A DNA stretch of 64,000 nucleotides from Cylicocyclus nassatus (Eukaryota; Nematoda; Chromadorea; Rhabditida; Strongylidae), in assembly GCA_958299035.1 (NCBI GenBank), contig CATQJL010000223.1:77393600-77457599 (forward strand). Direction: 5' to 3'. Position 1 is the stretch's first letter; each line of letters opens with the position of its first letter. Of this stretch, positions 22,617 through 32,250 are shown in pieces. Both the position numbers and the translations under genes were made by a program. The notes under the pieces were generated by a model. It was not told where the DNA came from, did not search any database, and saw only the letters and a list, made by a program, of their open reading frames with translations.

Positions 22617-23816
22617 TTAAACGACGCATAGACCTTCAGAGCATCCTCCTGGGCATTTCGAACATGGTGCACCTGTTTCGTAGATTTTGGCATTAAGCAT
22701 GTTTCCTCTAAAATTGAAGTCTTGTTGGTGGCTTACTGAAGCAACTCTACTTACGCTTCTTTATAATTGCAGACTGCTAAGGACATCCTGGGGCAGGTTT
22801 GAACAGCGCAACCAATGACTTTTGTAGACTGCCAGACCATCTAAATCTATGTATTTAAGAAACCATGATATTGTCTGAGATCATTCCTGCTACTAACAAC
22901 AAGTAGGCAAAGGCTCTTTAACGTAATTGAGAAGTTTTCAAGATGGCGCAAAGCAAGCGCATTGGGAAGGGTATAGTTTGTCTGCGTTGGCGCAAATCTA
23001 GTGCTGCGACTGCTTCTTGGGTGCGGGGTGGTGGCGGCTTTGTAGGAAGAACTAGGATATTGTATTCTCGGTGATGAGAATGCAGAAACTGTTTTCACCT
23101 GTGTGTAGTGTCCAACTTTATTGTTGAAGAGTTTCATGCTGAAGGTGAGGTCTTTGCCAACTCCGTGTTGTGCAAGCTCCCCAAACCATGATCTTGAAGC
23201 CTGTAATGATAAAAACGAGTTGCTTTCTTTGAGCGACAAGCAAAATGGCATTTTTCACATCTTCGGCAGCTTTTACTGGGTCGTACGCTGAGCCGCGCAT
23301 GTAGACGTTTTCTCCAAGACCTCTAGTATTTGAGTGCTGGAAGACACATTTAGCAGCGTGTTTCACAGCGTATTTCTCCACATCGCAGTCGTACTTCTGG
23401 AATATCTCGCTATCACTTGCTGCCTATCATCAATGTTGCCAGAGAAAAATACCAATTTGTTCATGGCAGCAGCTTTAGGAGCATAACCTCCATAACCGTC
23501 TTTAGCTTTTCCATTAGCCACCAGCGATCTGCATGCATCAGATGTGAACTCGTAGAAAGCAAAAAATCCTTTTCATTAGATCTCTTACCTTAGCTCGTTG
23601 TGAACATCCAAGAACTTTTGACGGATCCGATCGTTCATGCCGCCATTTGCGGGGCAAATAATACCTGGTAAAAAAGGACTAACATTTTTGGCAATAAGCA
23701 GCACGAAGAGCTACTATACCTGCATAAGCAGTCGCGATTAGGCAGACCTGAAACGTTTACTAGATTGCTTAGTCAAAATTGAGAAAGTAGCGACTTACCA
23801 ATAGAACGGAACGCAT
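22617..23816 (-). CDS. Secreted CAP/SCP-domain protein (ASP/VAL-like), complete, 8 exons
   Basis: Exons on the minus strand: 23,816-23,799; 23,747-23,720; 23,664-23,589; 23,528-23,453; 23,396-23,259; 23,200-23,099; 22,840-22,755; 22,707-22,617. All introns are GT…AG and all junctions stay in frame, giving 204 residues. Residues 1-16 (MRSVLLVCLIATAYAG) form a signal peptide, so the product is secreted. The CAP fold is shown by FLDVHNELR (near residue 35), GLGENVYM, SWFGEL, signature CAP1 GHYTQMVWQST and signature CAP2 CNYKEAGNMLN. The two His and two Glu of the CAP cavity are present. A Cys-rich tail (CSKCPGGCSEGLC) ends the protein. Length fits single-domain ASP proteins. In parasitic nematodes these are often secreted at the host interface, but free-living worms have them too, so the role here is unknown. 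The fifth intron is 58 bp. Intron 6 is the longest (258 bp). Confidence 0.9.
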
Positions 23817-23846
23817 TTTGTGTGTAATGCTAGTCCTATGTTGCTG

Positions 23847-23854
23847 CTTTTATG
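23847..23854 (-). promoter_or_regulatory. TATA-like box of the CAP-protein gene
   Basis: CATAAAAG on the minus strand lies 31-38 bases before the ATG at 23,816. A TGATAA GATA-type site lies about 140 bases upstream (23,956-23,961), a motif used for gut expression in nematodes. Both are single short matches, so this is suggestive only. Confidence 0.35.
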
Positions 23855-23861
23855 CAGGTTG

Positions 23862-24606
23862 TGAGCTTTCACCCTTCTGACGTTGGCCATAAGCTGTGTC
23901 ATCTTTTCACATCATTTTGATGCAGAAAATTTTGAAGAACTTCTGTCGGGATCTGTTATCATAGCTGTCTCATAAGTGAATTCTGATGTCAAATAGAACA
24001 CTGAGCGGAAAAAGCAAAGCAAAAAATACCAACACCATCGACGTTGCCGATTGTTATGAATCTACCCTGTCGTAGACAAAACTCTGATATACTGCAATGA
24101 CTCGGTTAGCGCCACCAATTTGAGTATATTGGTAGAGATGTCAGCCTAGTACACACAAAGAAATAGGTGATTGTTTTTCTTGGGTTGATTACATTCCTAT
24201 TAGACTAAGCTCCAATAACAGTCTAGATAGGGATCTACTCAACAGAGCCTCAAAATTTGGGTACTACAAACCGACACGCTGGCTATGAAAAGCAATACAG
24301 CAATGCACGCCACACTTGATCATCAAAGCAGCCATTGCTTGAAAGAAATCCGCATAGAGTGAAATGTTCAGAAAAAACTATTTCTTGGCGATCCAACCAC
24401 CTCTAACCTTATCCTAAATACAGGTAAAAGCGTCGTTCTAGCTTCGAATGCATCCAGAGCCCATGAAGCTAATGAAACATTGCTTCTTGCTTCGATGACA
24501 GCCTAGACTTTTTCATCGATCTCATCAACGTCAATGATTTCGTTCGTACTTTTTGCAATCAATGTTCTATTTGAAATCAAGTACTCTGCGTTGATACCAC
24601 TGCTTT
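23862..24606. other. Upstream region of the CAP gene; no gene seen
   Basis: Apart from the putative promoter motifs nothing is recognised. The stretch ends at the assembly gap, so upstream regulatory sequence or a neighbouring gene may be missing. Confidence 0.4.
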
Positions 24607-25106
24607 NNNNNNNNNNNNNNNNNNNNNNNNNNNNNNNNNNNNNNNNNNNNNNNNNNNNNNNNNNNNNNNNNNNNNNNNNNNNNNNNNNNNNNNNNNNNNN
24701 NNNNNNNNNNNNNNNNNNNNNNNNNNNNNNNNNNNNNNNNNNNNNNNNNNNNNNNNNNNNNNNNNNNNNNNNNNNNNNNNNNNNNNNNNNNNNNNNNNNN
24801 NNNNNNNNNNNNNNNNNNNNNNNNNNNNNNNNNNNNNNNNNNNNNNNNNNNNNNNNNNNNNNNNNNNNNNNNNNNNNNNNNNNNNNNNNNNNNNNNNNNN
24901 NNNNNNNNNNNNNNNNNNNNNNNNNNNNNNNNNNNNNNNNNNNNNNNNNNNNNNNNNNNNNNNNNNNNNNNNNNNNNNNNNNNNNNNNNNNNNNNNNNNN
25001 NNNNNNNNNNNNNNNNNNNNNNNNNNNNNNNNNNNNNNNNNNNNNNNNNNNNNNNNNNNNNNNNNNNNNNNNNNNNNNNNNNNNNNNNNNNNNNNNNNNN
25101 NNNNNN
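24607..25106. other. Assembly gap (500 N)
   Basis: Exactly 500 undetermined bases, a round size that normally denotes a scaffold gap of unknown true length. Frames running through it have no meaning. Confidence 0.99.
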
Positions 25107-26254
25107 ACTGTAGGATTACGGTAAGAATTTCCAGCATATGGAACCGTCGTGAAGTATGCCCTCTGACAAAATTTCTTTCATAAAATCTGAAAAATCGTGT
25201 ACTAGGGTTTTCGCGTATGCTGATTTTATTACACAACTTTTTACAAGTGTTTTCAGCATTTTTGACAGTGTAATCACATTTTTGACACATGCTGGGAAGT
25301 CAGCCATTACACTTTACCTAGGATAACTTTGAAAAGAAGTATCATATTGAAATGGAAATTTCATATCCGAAATCAGCGGTTTTCATTATCATACTACAAG
25401 AGGTTTTGGCTTGTTTGGCTCTGTTTCGAAGCAGAAAATGGCCTTCAATGGCCTAAAATCCTTGTCAAATTTCCTACCGTAATTTTACAGTAAAGAGGAG
25501 AGTTAGATTATTCGCTTCATACCGTAAATCTAAGTTTATCCTCGCTCTACAAAACGGTACCTAAAGCTCGGCGAAAGACTTGAAAACAAGGAAGTTATTA
25601 ACGATCAAACAGTGTTAACATTTTTTTGGGACACCCTGTATATTGAACATATAGGATTTATTCTCTTTTCTGAATAAAAAAGCAAAATACTTGAAAAATC
25701 GCGATTTCTTGGCGCAACAAAAACCAAATAATCATGTTTGAACATAATGTGCGAAGACAGATGAGATTTGAGGCAAACTGCATATGGATGGATAGAGCGT
25801 AAAGAGCTTTATCAGATGGTAGTCAGATAACATGCGTTCACTTGCAAAAGAATGAATAACACGCATCCTCGTTTCAGAAAATGCTAATGACCATATCTCC
25901 TGGCTTCAGCCGTTGCGGCCAGCAAGCTATCGTGGGTTTGGTGTGGCTTGGACCTGAAGGCGGCGCTTTGTGACCAAATTAAGGCCGCTTGCGCCCGCAA
26001 CGTAGTCTGCGTTTCACTCGTTCGCGTGCTCTTTGATCATTATTAAGCCTTAGAGGCAGGAGCTCGCAGGACCGAACATCCTGAAATTTTGACATGGAAA
26101 GTTGCTTGCACCCCAAATATGAGAACAGAGAAGTTCCGAGCGCACAGCATGCTGCCCTTGCCTAGAAAATCCCGTTACGCACAAATCACTACCTGCGGAC
26201 GAGCTTGCGATTCTCCCTGACCCATCAGAAAAGGCATGCTCGCAATGTTATATC
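25107..26254. other. No gene recognised
   Basis: The region includes fragments with TACGGTAA motifs. At about 25,905-26,060 there is a segment (GAAGGCGGCGC … CGTTCGCGTGCTCT … AAGCCTTAGAGGC) loosely similar to 31,120-31,220. These look like remnants of a dispersed repeat. No exon with a partner was found. Confidence 0.4.
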
Positions 26255-26341
26255 GTTGCGGGAGGGTCCCGCAAAATCGGGAGGGTCCCGCAAGAGGCGG
26301 GAGGGTCCCGCAAGAGGCAAAATCGTTGCGGGAGGGTTCGA
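26255..26341 (+). repeat. Short tandem repeat of GCGGGAGGGTCCCGCAAGAG units
   Basis: Four units of about 20 bp, each containing GGGAGGGTCCCGC, are arranged head to tail, the last ending GGGAGGGTTCG. Each unit is nearly self-complementary (GCGGGAGGGTCCCGC), so each can form a small hairpin. Strong GC bias compared with its surroundings. Confidence 0.7.
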
Positions 26342-26636
26342 TTCAACGATTCTGCCTCTTTAACCATGGCGGGATGTGCTCCACTCGTCCAAATTCAAAA
26401 TTGGAGGCCTTGGAAAATTGTGGTTTTTGCTATTTTCGGGCTCTTCAAGCTGAATCTCCGAAATCAGTGCCTCACATTACCCCGAGTAAGCAAAAAACTT
26501 GAGGTCAAAAATCTGCCGAGTCGCTGCCTTCAATTAGGTCACGAAGCCCCGCTTTTCAGCCGTCAAGCCAGTTGAATCAAAGGATATAACAGAGATTCAA
26601 AACAAGAATGGATCTGAATTGTAGAGATCAAACCCC

Positions 26637-26844
26637 TCATAGCTTCACTGAGCGTTCATGACTTTTTTCAGGAATTGGTTCAGCAGTTAGAGAAGGTAGA
26701 TTTGGACAGCTCACTGGGACGCAAGTGATGTATCTATGTTTCTCCTCAGCGGAAGTTGGGAACGCTTTGCTGTATTTGGTGAGCGGTATGCCGTCAAAAT
26801 GTCTGATCAAGAAAATCCATGCTATATCTTGCACAGATGGTTTT
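26637..26844 (-). CDS. Possible terminal exon, family not recognised
   Basis: An open frame of 68 codons with a stop at 26,637-26,639 is preceded by an acceptor (CTTTGCAG). It reads with protein-like composition, for example HFDGIPLTKYSKAFPTSAEE and RYITCVPVSCPNL. A short upstream segment ending CTCTCAAAG then GTAAGC could be the previous exon, but the intron would be only 32 bp. I cannot assign a family. It lies 1.2 kb beyond the importin gene's 3' end on the same strand. Confidence 0.3.
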
Positions 26845-28030
26845 CTGCAAAGCTGAGTTCCTAGATGAATGCTTACCTTTGAGAGATATAATGTAGATAA
26901 CTAGAGAATTGTATCAATTTACTTCTTGGCATACTCGTTTGGCTACATCTTCGCTGATGTTCTAATCATTATTGTGGCTGATAATAACTGTCGTAACAGT
27001 CGTCGGCAAAAAAAATTGTGATGTTTTTGAAAACTTTCTTGATAGCCATAGATCCTCTCGCCTGTGGCTGTACAAATAATATGGATAGTAAAAAAGTTTT
27101 ACTCGAGAGAATATCAAAGCTGAGGAGAGATGGTTGGAATGGAGTCAGTACTTCTACTGCATTGCGTACTCAAACAGATGTTTTTGAACTATAGTCGGTT
27201 TCTTCAACGTATAAAAAATACGATACGAACGAATGATATTAACGGTCGAATCCCAACATTTATAATGAACAACAAACACTGATGCAGATAAGTTTTTATT
27301 CGCAAACTGATCTTTGAGAAATGGGAACAAAGGCATAAATGAAATAAAGGAAATATAGATGACAAGATGACTGGAATAGAAAGGCAAGAGCAAATGACCC
27401 ACTTGGTCACGGCAAATATCACACTACCTATTCTAGGCTCAAATTGTAGGCGTGGATCACCTTAGTTAGGGCTCCGCCCCTCTCTATCTCTCAGACTCCG
27501 ATCTCTCATTGGCGTCTGTACCCTGGGTATATATGGCCACACCCACTCCACTGGATCCAAATCAATCCCTAGTGAGCCTTTGGGCCACGCCTCTCTCACC
27601 ATCGGAATATACGGATCTCTCACCGGTGTGTGTCCGTGGGGTATGACAGTCGCGCTTCGCTAATTAGCATTGGTTATTGACTGCCAATGACTCATGATAG
27701 AAAATAAACTGCCAAAAAGCACTAATACAACAAAGTGAGCTCGCAAAGAATGTATTTAGTCTCTATTTGGAATCAAACCTCATCGTTTTCGGTGTTACGA
27801 TATTGACCAATTTCTTATATTGAAAGAATGTGGGAGCACAACTTGTGCTGCACAAGGGACTCCCCATCCCGGCTGATTTCCTATTTTCCACTACTACCTG
27901 CAATACTAAGTCATCTTTTGTGCAAATATGATTTTCTCACTTGCAGGATTCATCCGTCCAAGCGGGTGATCAAGTGTCTAATTCAGAGCTTCACTCTATT
28001 TTCGTTGTAGAAAGACGTAATTTTGGACTT
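26845..28030. other. No gene recognised
   Basis: Short frames only. At 27,440-27,660 the sequence is pyrimidine-rich with repeated ATCTCTC and GGCCACGCC/GGCCACACC phrases, suggesting a diverged repeat. Nothing conserved is visible. Confidence 0.4.
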
Positions 28031-28036
28031 TTTATT
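28031..28036 (-). terminator. Poly(A) signal AATAAA of the importin-alpha gene
   Basis: AATAAA on the minus strand starts four bases after the TAA at 28,041-28,043, giving a very short 3' UTR. Minus-strand sequence after it is T-rich. Confidence 0.6.
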
Positions 28037-28040
28037 GATT

Positions 28041-30945
28041 TTAAATTAGATATGCTCGTGATGACTGCGTTTGCTTCGACACATCGTCAATAAATGTGTA
28101 TGTACATGTTGGAATGTGCGGTACACATCTTGCATTGATAAAAAACTCAATTTCGTTCTTGAGCTCCTGAAACAACCTTTTGTAGTATGAGATTGGCATT
28201 ACACATCAAGGTAGTGAACAAACCTGTAAATGCATATCGGTTTCGAGAAAACGCTCTTTTATTAACGAGAGCATATTTGAATCTTTAATGAGTGTAGCAT
28301 GTTCAGGGTAAAATGGTAGAAGACTACGTAATGCGTGCATAGTTCGTTCAGTCAGACGGAAATCCGATGTTGCTAGAAGGGCCGGAAATAGGAAGAAAAC
28401 TCCTGCAATATTTTGGCCATAGTCGATTGAAACATAGGCATGGCAGTCACAAGCTAGAAATATATTACAGATTTGGAAGTGGTACAGAAGTTTTAAAAGA
28501 TGCAAGTAATTGTTATTTTTACATGTAGATTATCAGAATAACTACTCAATCCTTAAAAACTCAAATAAGCCCTGTAAAAATCTTCTTTGAAGGCTTACAA
28601 GCCTCATGTTGACAATTTTGGAAGCTCAAAATATCTGGAGGGCTCAACTATCTTAACTAATGCCAACTCCCTATCGTTGCCCCTCTCCCCCCACCCCTCC
28701 CCCTCAAAGGCAGTGTCCCGGCAGATTTTGCACCTCCACCTTTTTGCATGTTTTAGGCCTTTTCGCCACGTAGAATCCGAATTTGAACTTTGGACGGGCT
28801 GAAAAGGCCGATTTTGGGGTGTTTTCCTAAATCCAGAAAAGCAGCTTGGACGGATTTTTTAATGGAAAGTTGGGGGAGGTCCTCAGACGAAGATCCTGCC
28901 GCCTGTAATTCTTGCTTTGGATAACATGCATCATGGGGGAGAGCGCTCGTGGGGTCCCGCGCCGAACAGGCGGGGAAGGCCGTCCAAGCGCGCGCCATTT
29001 GGGGTTGCGCGCGTCGGTTTAAGGGCCATTTTCTCGGCCCAGGGGGAACATCACCCAGCCGGAGTGCGCCTGGAGGTCGATGGGGTGACCAAGAACTCCA
29101 CCACACGTATATCCCCCAGGACCCGAATCTGCCGGGACACTGCCTTCAAAAATTGTTAGGCGCTGGGCATCACATATTAGGCATTCCAAAGAGATATGGT
29201 AGTTTTAACGATCGAGTATAATGCTGGAACTCCAGGTAATTTGTGTGCTGTAAGGTGATTCCTAAGGCGAAAGGATAGATCCGGTTCAAGCGCGATCGTT
29301 CCATACCCTAAAATATGCTTCATTCGTATCAAGTTCCGATATTCCCAGAAATTTCTTGGGCTTTTTTTGAAAACACTTCAGCTGAGATTTTCTCAGTGCA
29401 ACAAATCGGCTTAGGCGACACAGTGGATTGAGAGTTTTGATCGACCCTCTGGCTGCAGTTTCAAACATACCACACGCAACCATAAAGCGTATTTTCACTT
29501 CGTTAGCTCCAGTTAGTAAGTTAACAATTGTCCACATGCATTCCTGAAGCGATATCATCGGATGACTGAGTTCAGTTTACAGTCCGCAGGCTTTATCGAA
29601 ACCTTCTTCAATTTCCTCTCAGCTGTGCTGACACCCTCCAAGAGCATCTCAAAAATGTTCCAATCCAAAAATAGCAGCTGAAAAGGGCACCATATCTCAT
29701 GTTCAAATATATGAACTCACATCCATGTGCTCCTGATTGCTTGCTGCTATATTAGAACACATCCAAGCGGCTTCTCTTCGCACATCAGGCACAGATTGAT
29801 ACGACATCGAGCGCGACTATAATATGTTTCTATGTTCTTATCAAAGAGTTTCTTAGCTCCGACTTACCAAAACGTCGTAAAATCGCGGATGATTCACTAC
29901 TGCTGCTGTTTGCACATCATTCCCAGTGATTATGTTTCCAAGAATGCGCAGAGCGCCATGATGAAGTTCAATAAAATCCTAAAAGTTTGAGCTCGTTGAA
30001 ATTTGAAAGACCGAGACGAAAATTTCAAGCGAAAAGAATGAGTTGTTAATAAGCGATATGTCGCCTCAGTAGCGTTACTAAGGTATGATTTTGTCGAATA
30101 GCAGTTTGCTACCAAGTATTGTTCTCTAAGCTTTAACTACAAGGCATGCTTTACCGAGTCTAGAATTTCAAATGTCAAATCGATAAGGCCTTCTTCGCTA
30201 AGTACGACATCGATCTGTAAGTACTGATCTTTATCATCTACTTGCGTATTCTTGGTAAGCCACAATATGCAACGGATTCACCTGGGTCCCTTGGTGCATA
30301 TCATCAGCTATCGAAGCTAGTGTCCAAAGACAGTCTTTGGCCAGTTCCGTCCATACTGCGTACTTCTTCAAGAGATCAAACAGAGACTTCACTAACATTT
30401 GTACAGTCTGTTTCATACAACATACACACCTCAGACGATACACACTGTTATTCGCACGTACCGTCACGGGTATGCTGCCGTTCCGTACTCCACCGCGCAA
30501 TAAGTTCATCACGCACCACACAACATTTTTGAGATCACCGTGTTCAGTATGGACATTTTGGGAAAGTAGCCTGGCGAGCACCTAGAATTGTGTTAGTTAA
30601 ACTTTGATACTAAGGTGTATGATTGGATACCGTAATAAGGCCTGTATTGCGGCATTTTTCCTTACACCTAGCACAATCGGCAGCTATATTACCCAAAGCC
30701 CAAATGCACTGGATCCGGAATTCACCTGTACCAGAAATGACTCCACTCAAAAGGGCATCGATGCCTCCCTAAAAACCCCCAACTTTTCTTCAAATTTATT
30801 GGAGCACAATCACACATACGCTGTCAACAATCAGATGATTTACTTTATCAGACATACAAGCCATATTTGTTATAGCCCATGCTGCATTTACACGGGTATC
30901 TGCTGGATGGTTATCATTACAAACGATGCGAAGCAAAAGTTCGAC
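28041..30945 (-). CDS. Importin-alpha (karyopherin alpha), ARM-repeat body and C-terminus; 5' exons not found
   Basis: Eleven exons on the minus strand: 30,945-30,820; 30,768-30,631; 30,581-30,462; 30,407-30,282; 30,214-30,155; 29,978-29,868; 29,816-29,721; 29,677-29,603; 29,543-29,471; 28,402-28,224; 28,166-28,041. All junctions have GT/AG and stay in frame (about 409 residues). Importin-alpha carries NLS cargo to the nuclear pore with importin-beta. Successive armadillo motifs align with the family: [66 protein letters not shown], then [15 protein letters not shown] and the C-terminal helix [13 protein letters not shown]. The Trp…Asn pairs that bind NLS peptides are kept. Importin-alpha is normally about 520 residues, so the importin-beta-binding domain and first ARM are missing. 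They lie upstream beyond repeats, or the copy is 5' truncated. Sequence is divergent, as in germline-type nematode IMA proteins. The intron 29,470-28,403 is unusually long and contains a MITE. Confidence 0.85.
28708..29145. mobile_element. TTAA-type MITE (AGGCAGTGTC ends), copy 2, in importin intron
   Basis: This 438 bp element has ends AGGCAGTGTCCCGGCAGATT and inverted CTGCCGGGACACTGCCT. It is flanked on both sides by TCAA (28,704-28,707 and 29,146-29,149), a one-base variant of TTAA. It sits wholly in the 1.07 kb intron before the penultimate importin exon. GC-rich centre. Confidence 0.8.
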
Positions 30946-32250
30946 CTGAAATAAGAGCGGTCAGAGTAAGCGCATTGCCTATATCATTGTTCTGACGCTA
31001 CATGTCTGTTTTGATTCGAAACACTCTACGTCCGGCATTTTAATCAGTGATAGCTCTTGAAACAAACTTTTTATAAGACGATTCTATTGTCAATGGTCAT
31101 ACCCTTCAATTCAACGAGATTGGCGGCTGGAAGGCGACAGCTCGCACCGCGAAGTCTGCGCTAGTCTCGCGAGCGTGCTCTCTGTTCATTCCCTAGCCTT
31201 GATTAGCCCTTGAATCCCCTGCTGTATCAACATTACATTTTGATTCATGTGTGACAACAAAACTCTGGAGGACCCATTTTTCTCTGTTACCCCAGGAAAC
31301 CTTCTACGACATGCATTTCAAAGAGTACGCTTACTCTTGCATGAATACCATGTATTCGTAAATTTAATTTATGCAGTGGCTTTTTTATGGGGTGTACAAG
31401 GTGTATGAAAAGTTCGTGTTCTTAAGCAGCTCAACTGCGAACGCTAACTCGATTTTTACTATGTGTGTTCGCCAAACCTAGAAATCACTGATTCAACAAA
31501 GAAAATTATTTTTTGCCCTAAGATACCCTAAAAAATTTGGATGTAGACAATTTTTTCAGCTTCCTTGGAGGGGCGGAAGAGTGCGTTATCTAATTTGTTC
31601 TCTTTTTTTCCAACGCCGGAAAAGGGAAACAGCTTTTGGTTCTTTTACTATAAATAGTTCTAGATTTACACTTTCTTAGTATAACAAAAGTTCTTCAGTA
31701 GCTTGCTAACGAAGATTTTTTCATGTGCTGAATCACAGCAGACAGTCGCGGCACAGTTTGCGTTAAAATTTTTCAGTTTGAAAAAATTTGGAAGTCTTAT
31801 TTTAACATGTATTTGTAGCACAACTCGCTGACCTTCGTTGTATTTGTCTTCAAAAATTTTGCACGCTTGCAAAGAAGAAAATTTTGAAGATAAAATATAA
31901 AAAATTTTGGTGCTAGACTTTTCGGAGAAAAAAATCTTGAAAGTGGACTTCTTGGATTTTGAAGCACGATATTTCAAAACGAACTTATTTTAACGAAAGT
32001 AGAAGGACATTCGAGAAACCTCGAAGAAAGAGGTTTTAGAAGTTACAGGGTGCGAAAAAAGTACTGTCTCTCAAAATAAAGTTTAAAAAATTGGCGTGAT
32101 TCACAGGTTTTTCTGGTAAATTTGGCATAGTTCCCAAGATGTGAATATGTTCTAGCATCTCACAGAAACTGGCTTCAAAATTCTACAATTTTATCTGGCG
32201 GCGGATCCCTTTTCGCAGCGCATCCCATATCATCTGCAACTACCTTTTAA
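30946..32250. other. No exon recognised upstream of the importin gene
   Basis: The importin's missing N-terminal exons should lie on this side (minus strand). Reading all three minus frames I found no basic IBB helix and no further ARM motif. The stretch 31,120-31,220 is a GC-rich diverged repeat related to 25,905-26,060. At 31,666-31,977 there is a Lys- and Phe-rich frame without family features. Confidence 0.4.

Noticed and set aside
24534..25290. Open frames of 196 and 237 codons crossing the centre of the window
   Set aside because: They are made almost wholly of undetermined bases in the 500-N gap and have no coding meaning.
28224..28402. Initially read as part of a separate ARM-like or SIL1-like gene
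   Set aside because: The split Gly codon with the exon ending at 29,471, and alignment to the importin-alpha C-terminal ARM and helix, show that it belongs to the importin gene across a long intron.
31666..31977. Lys-rich minus-strand frame as the missing IBB exon of importin-alpha
   Set aside because: The basic residues are scattered among Phe and Ser, no IBB-type Arg/Lys clusters are visible, and no donor links it in frame to the exon at 30,945.
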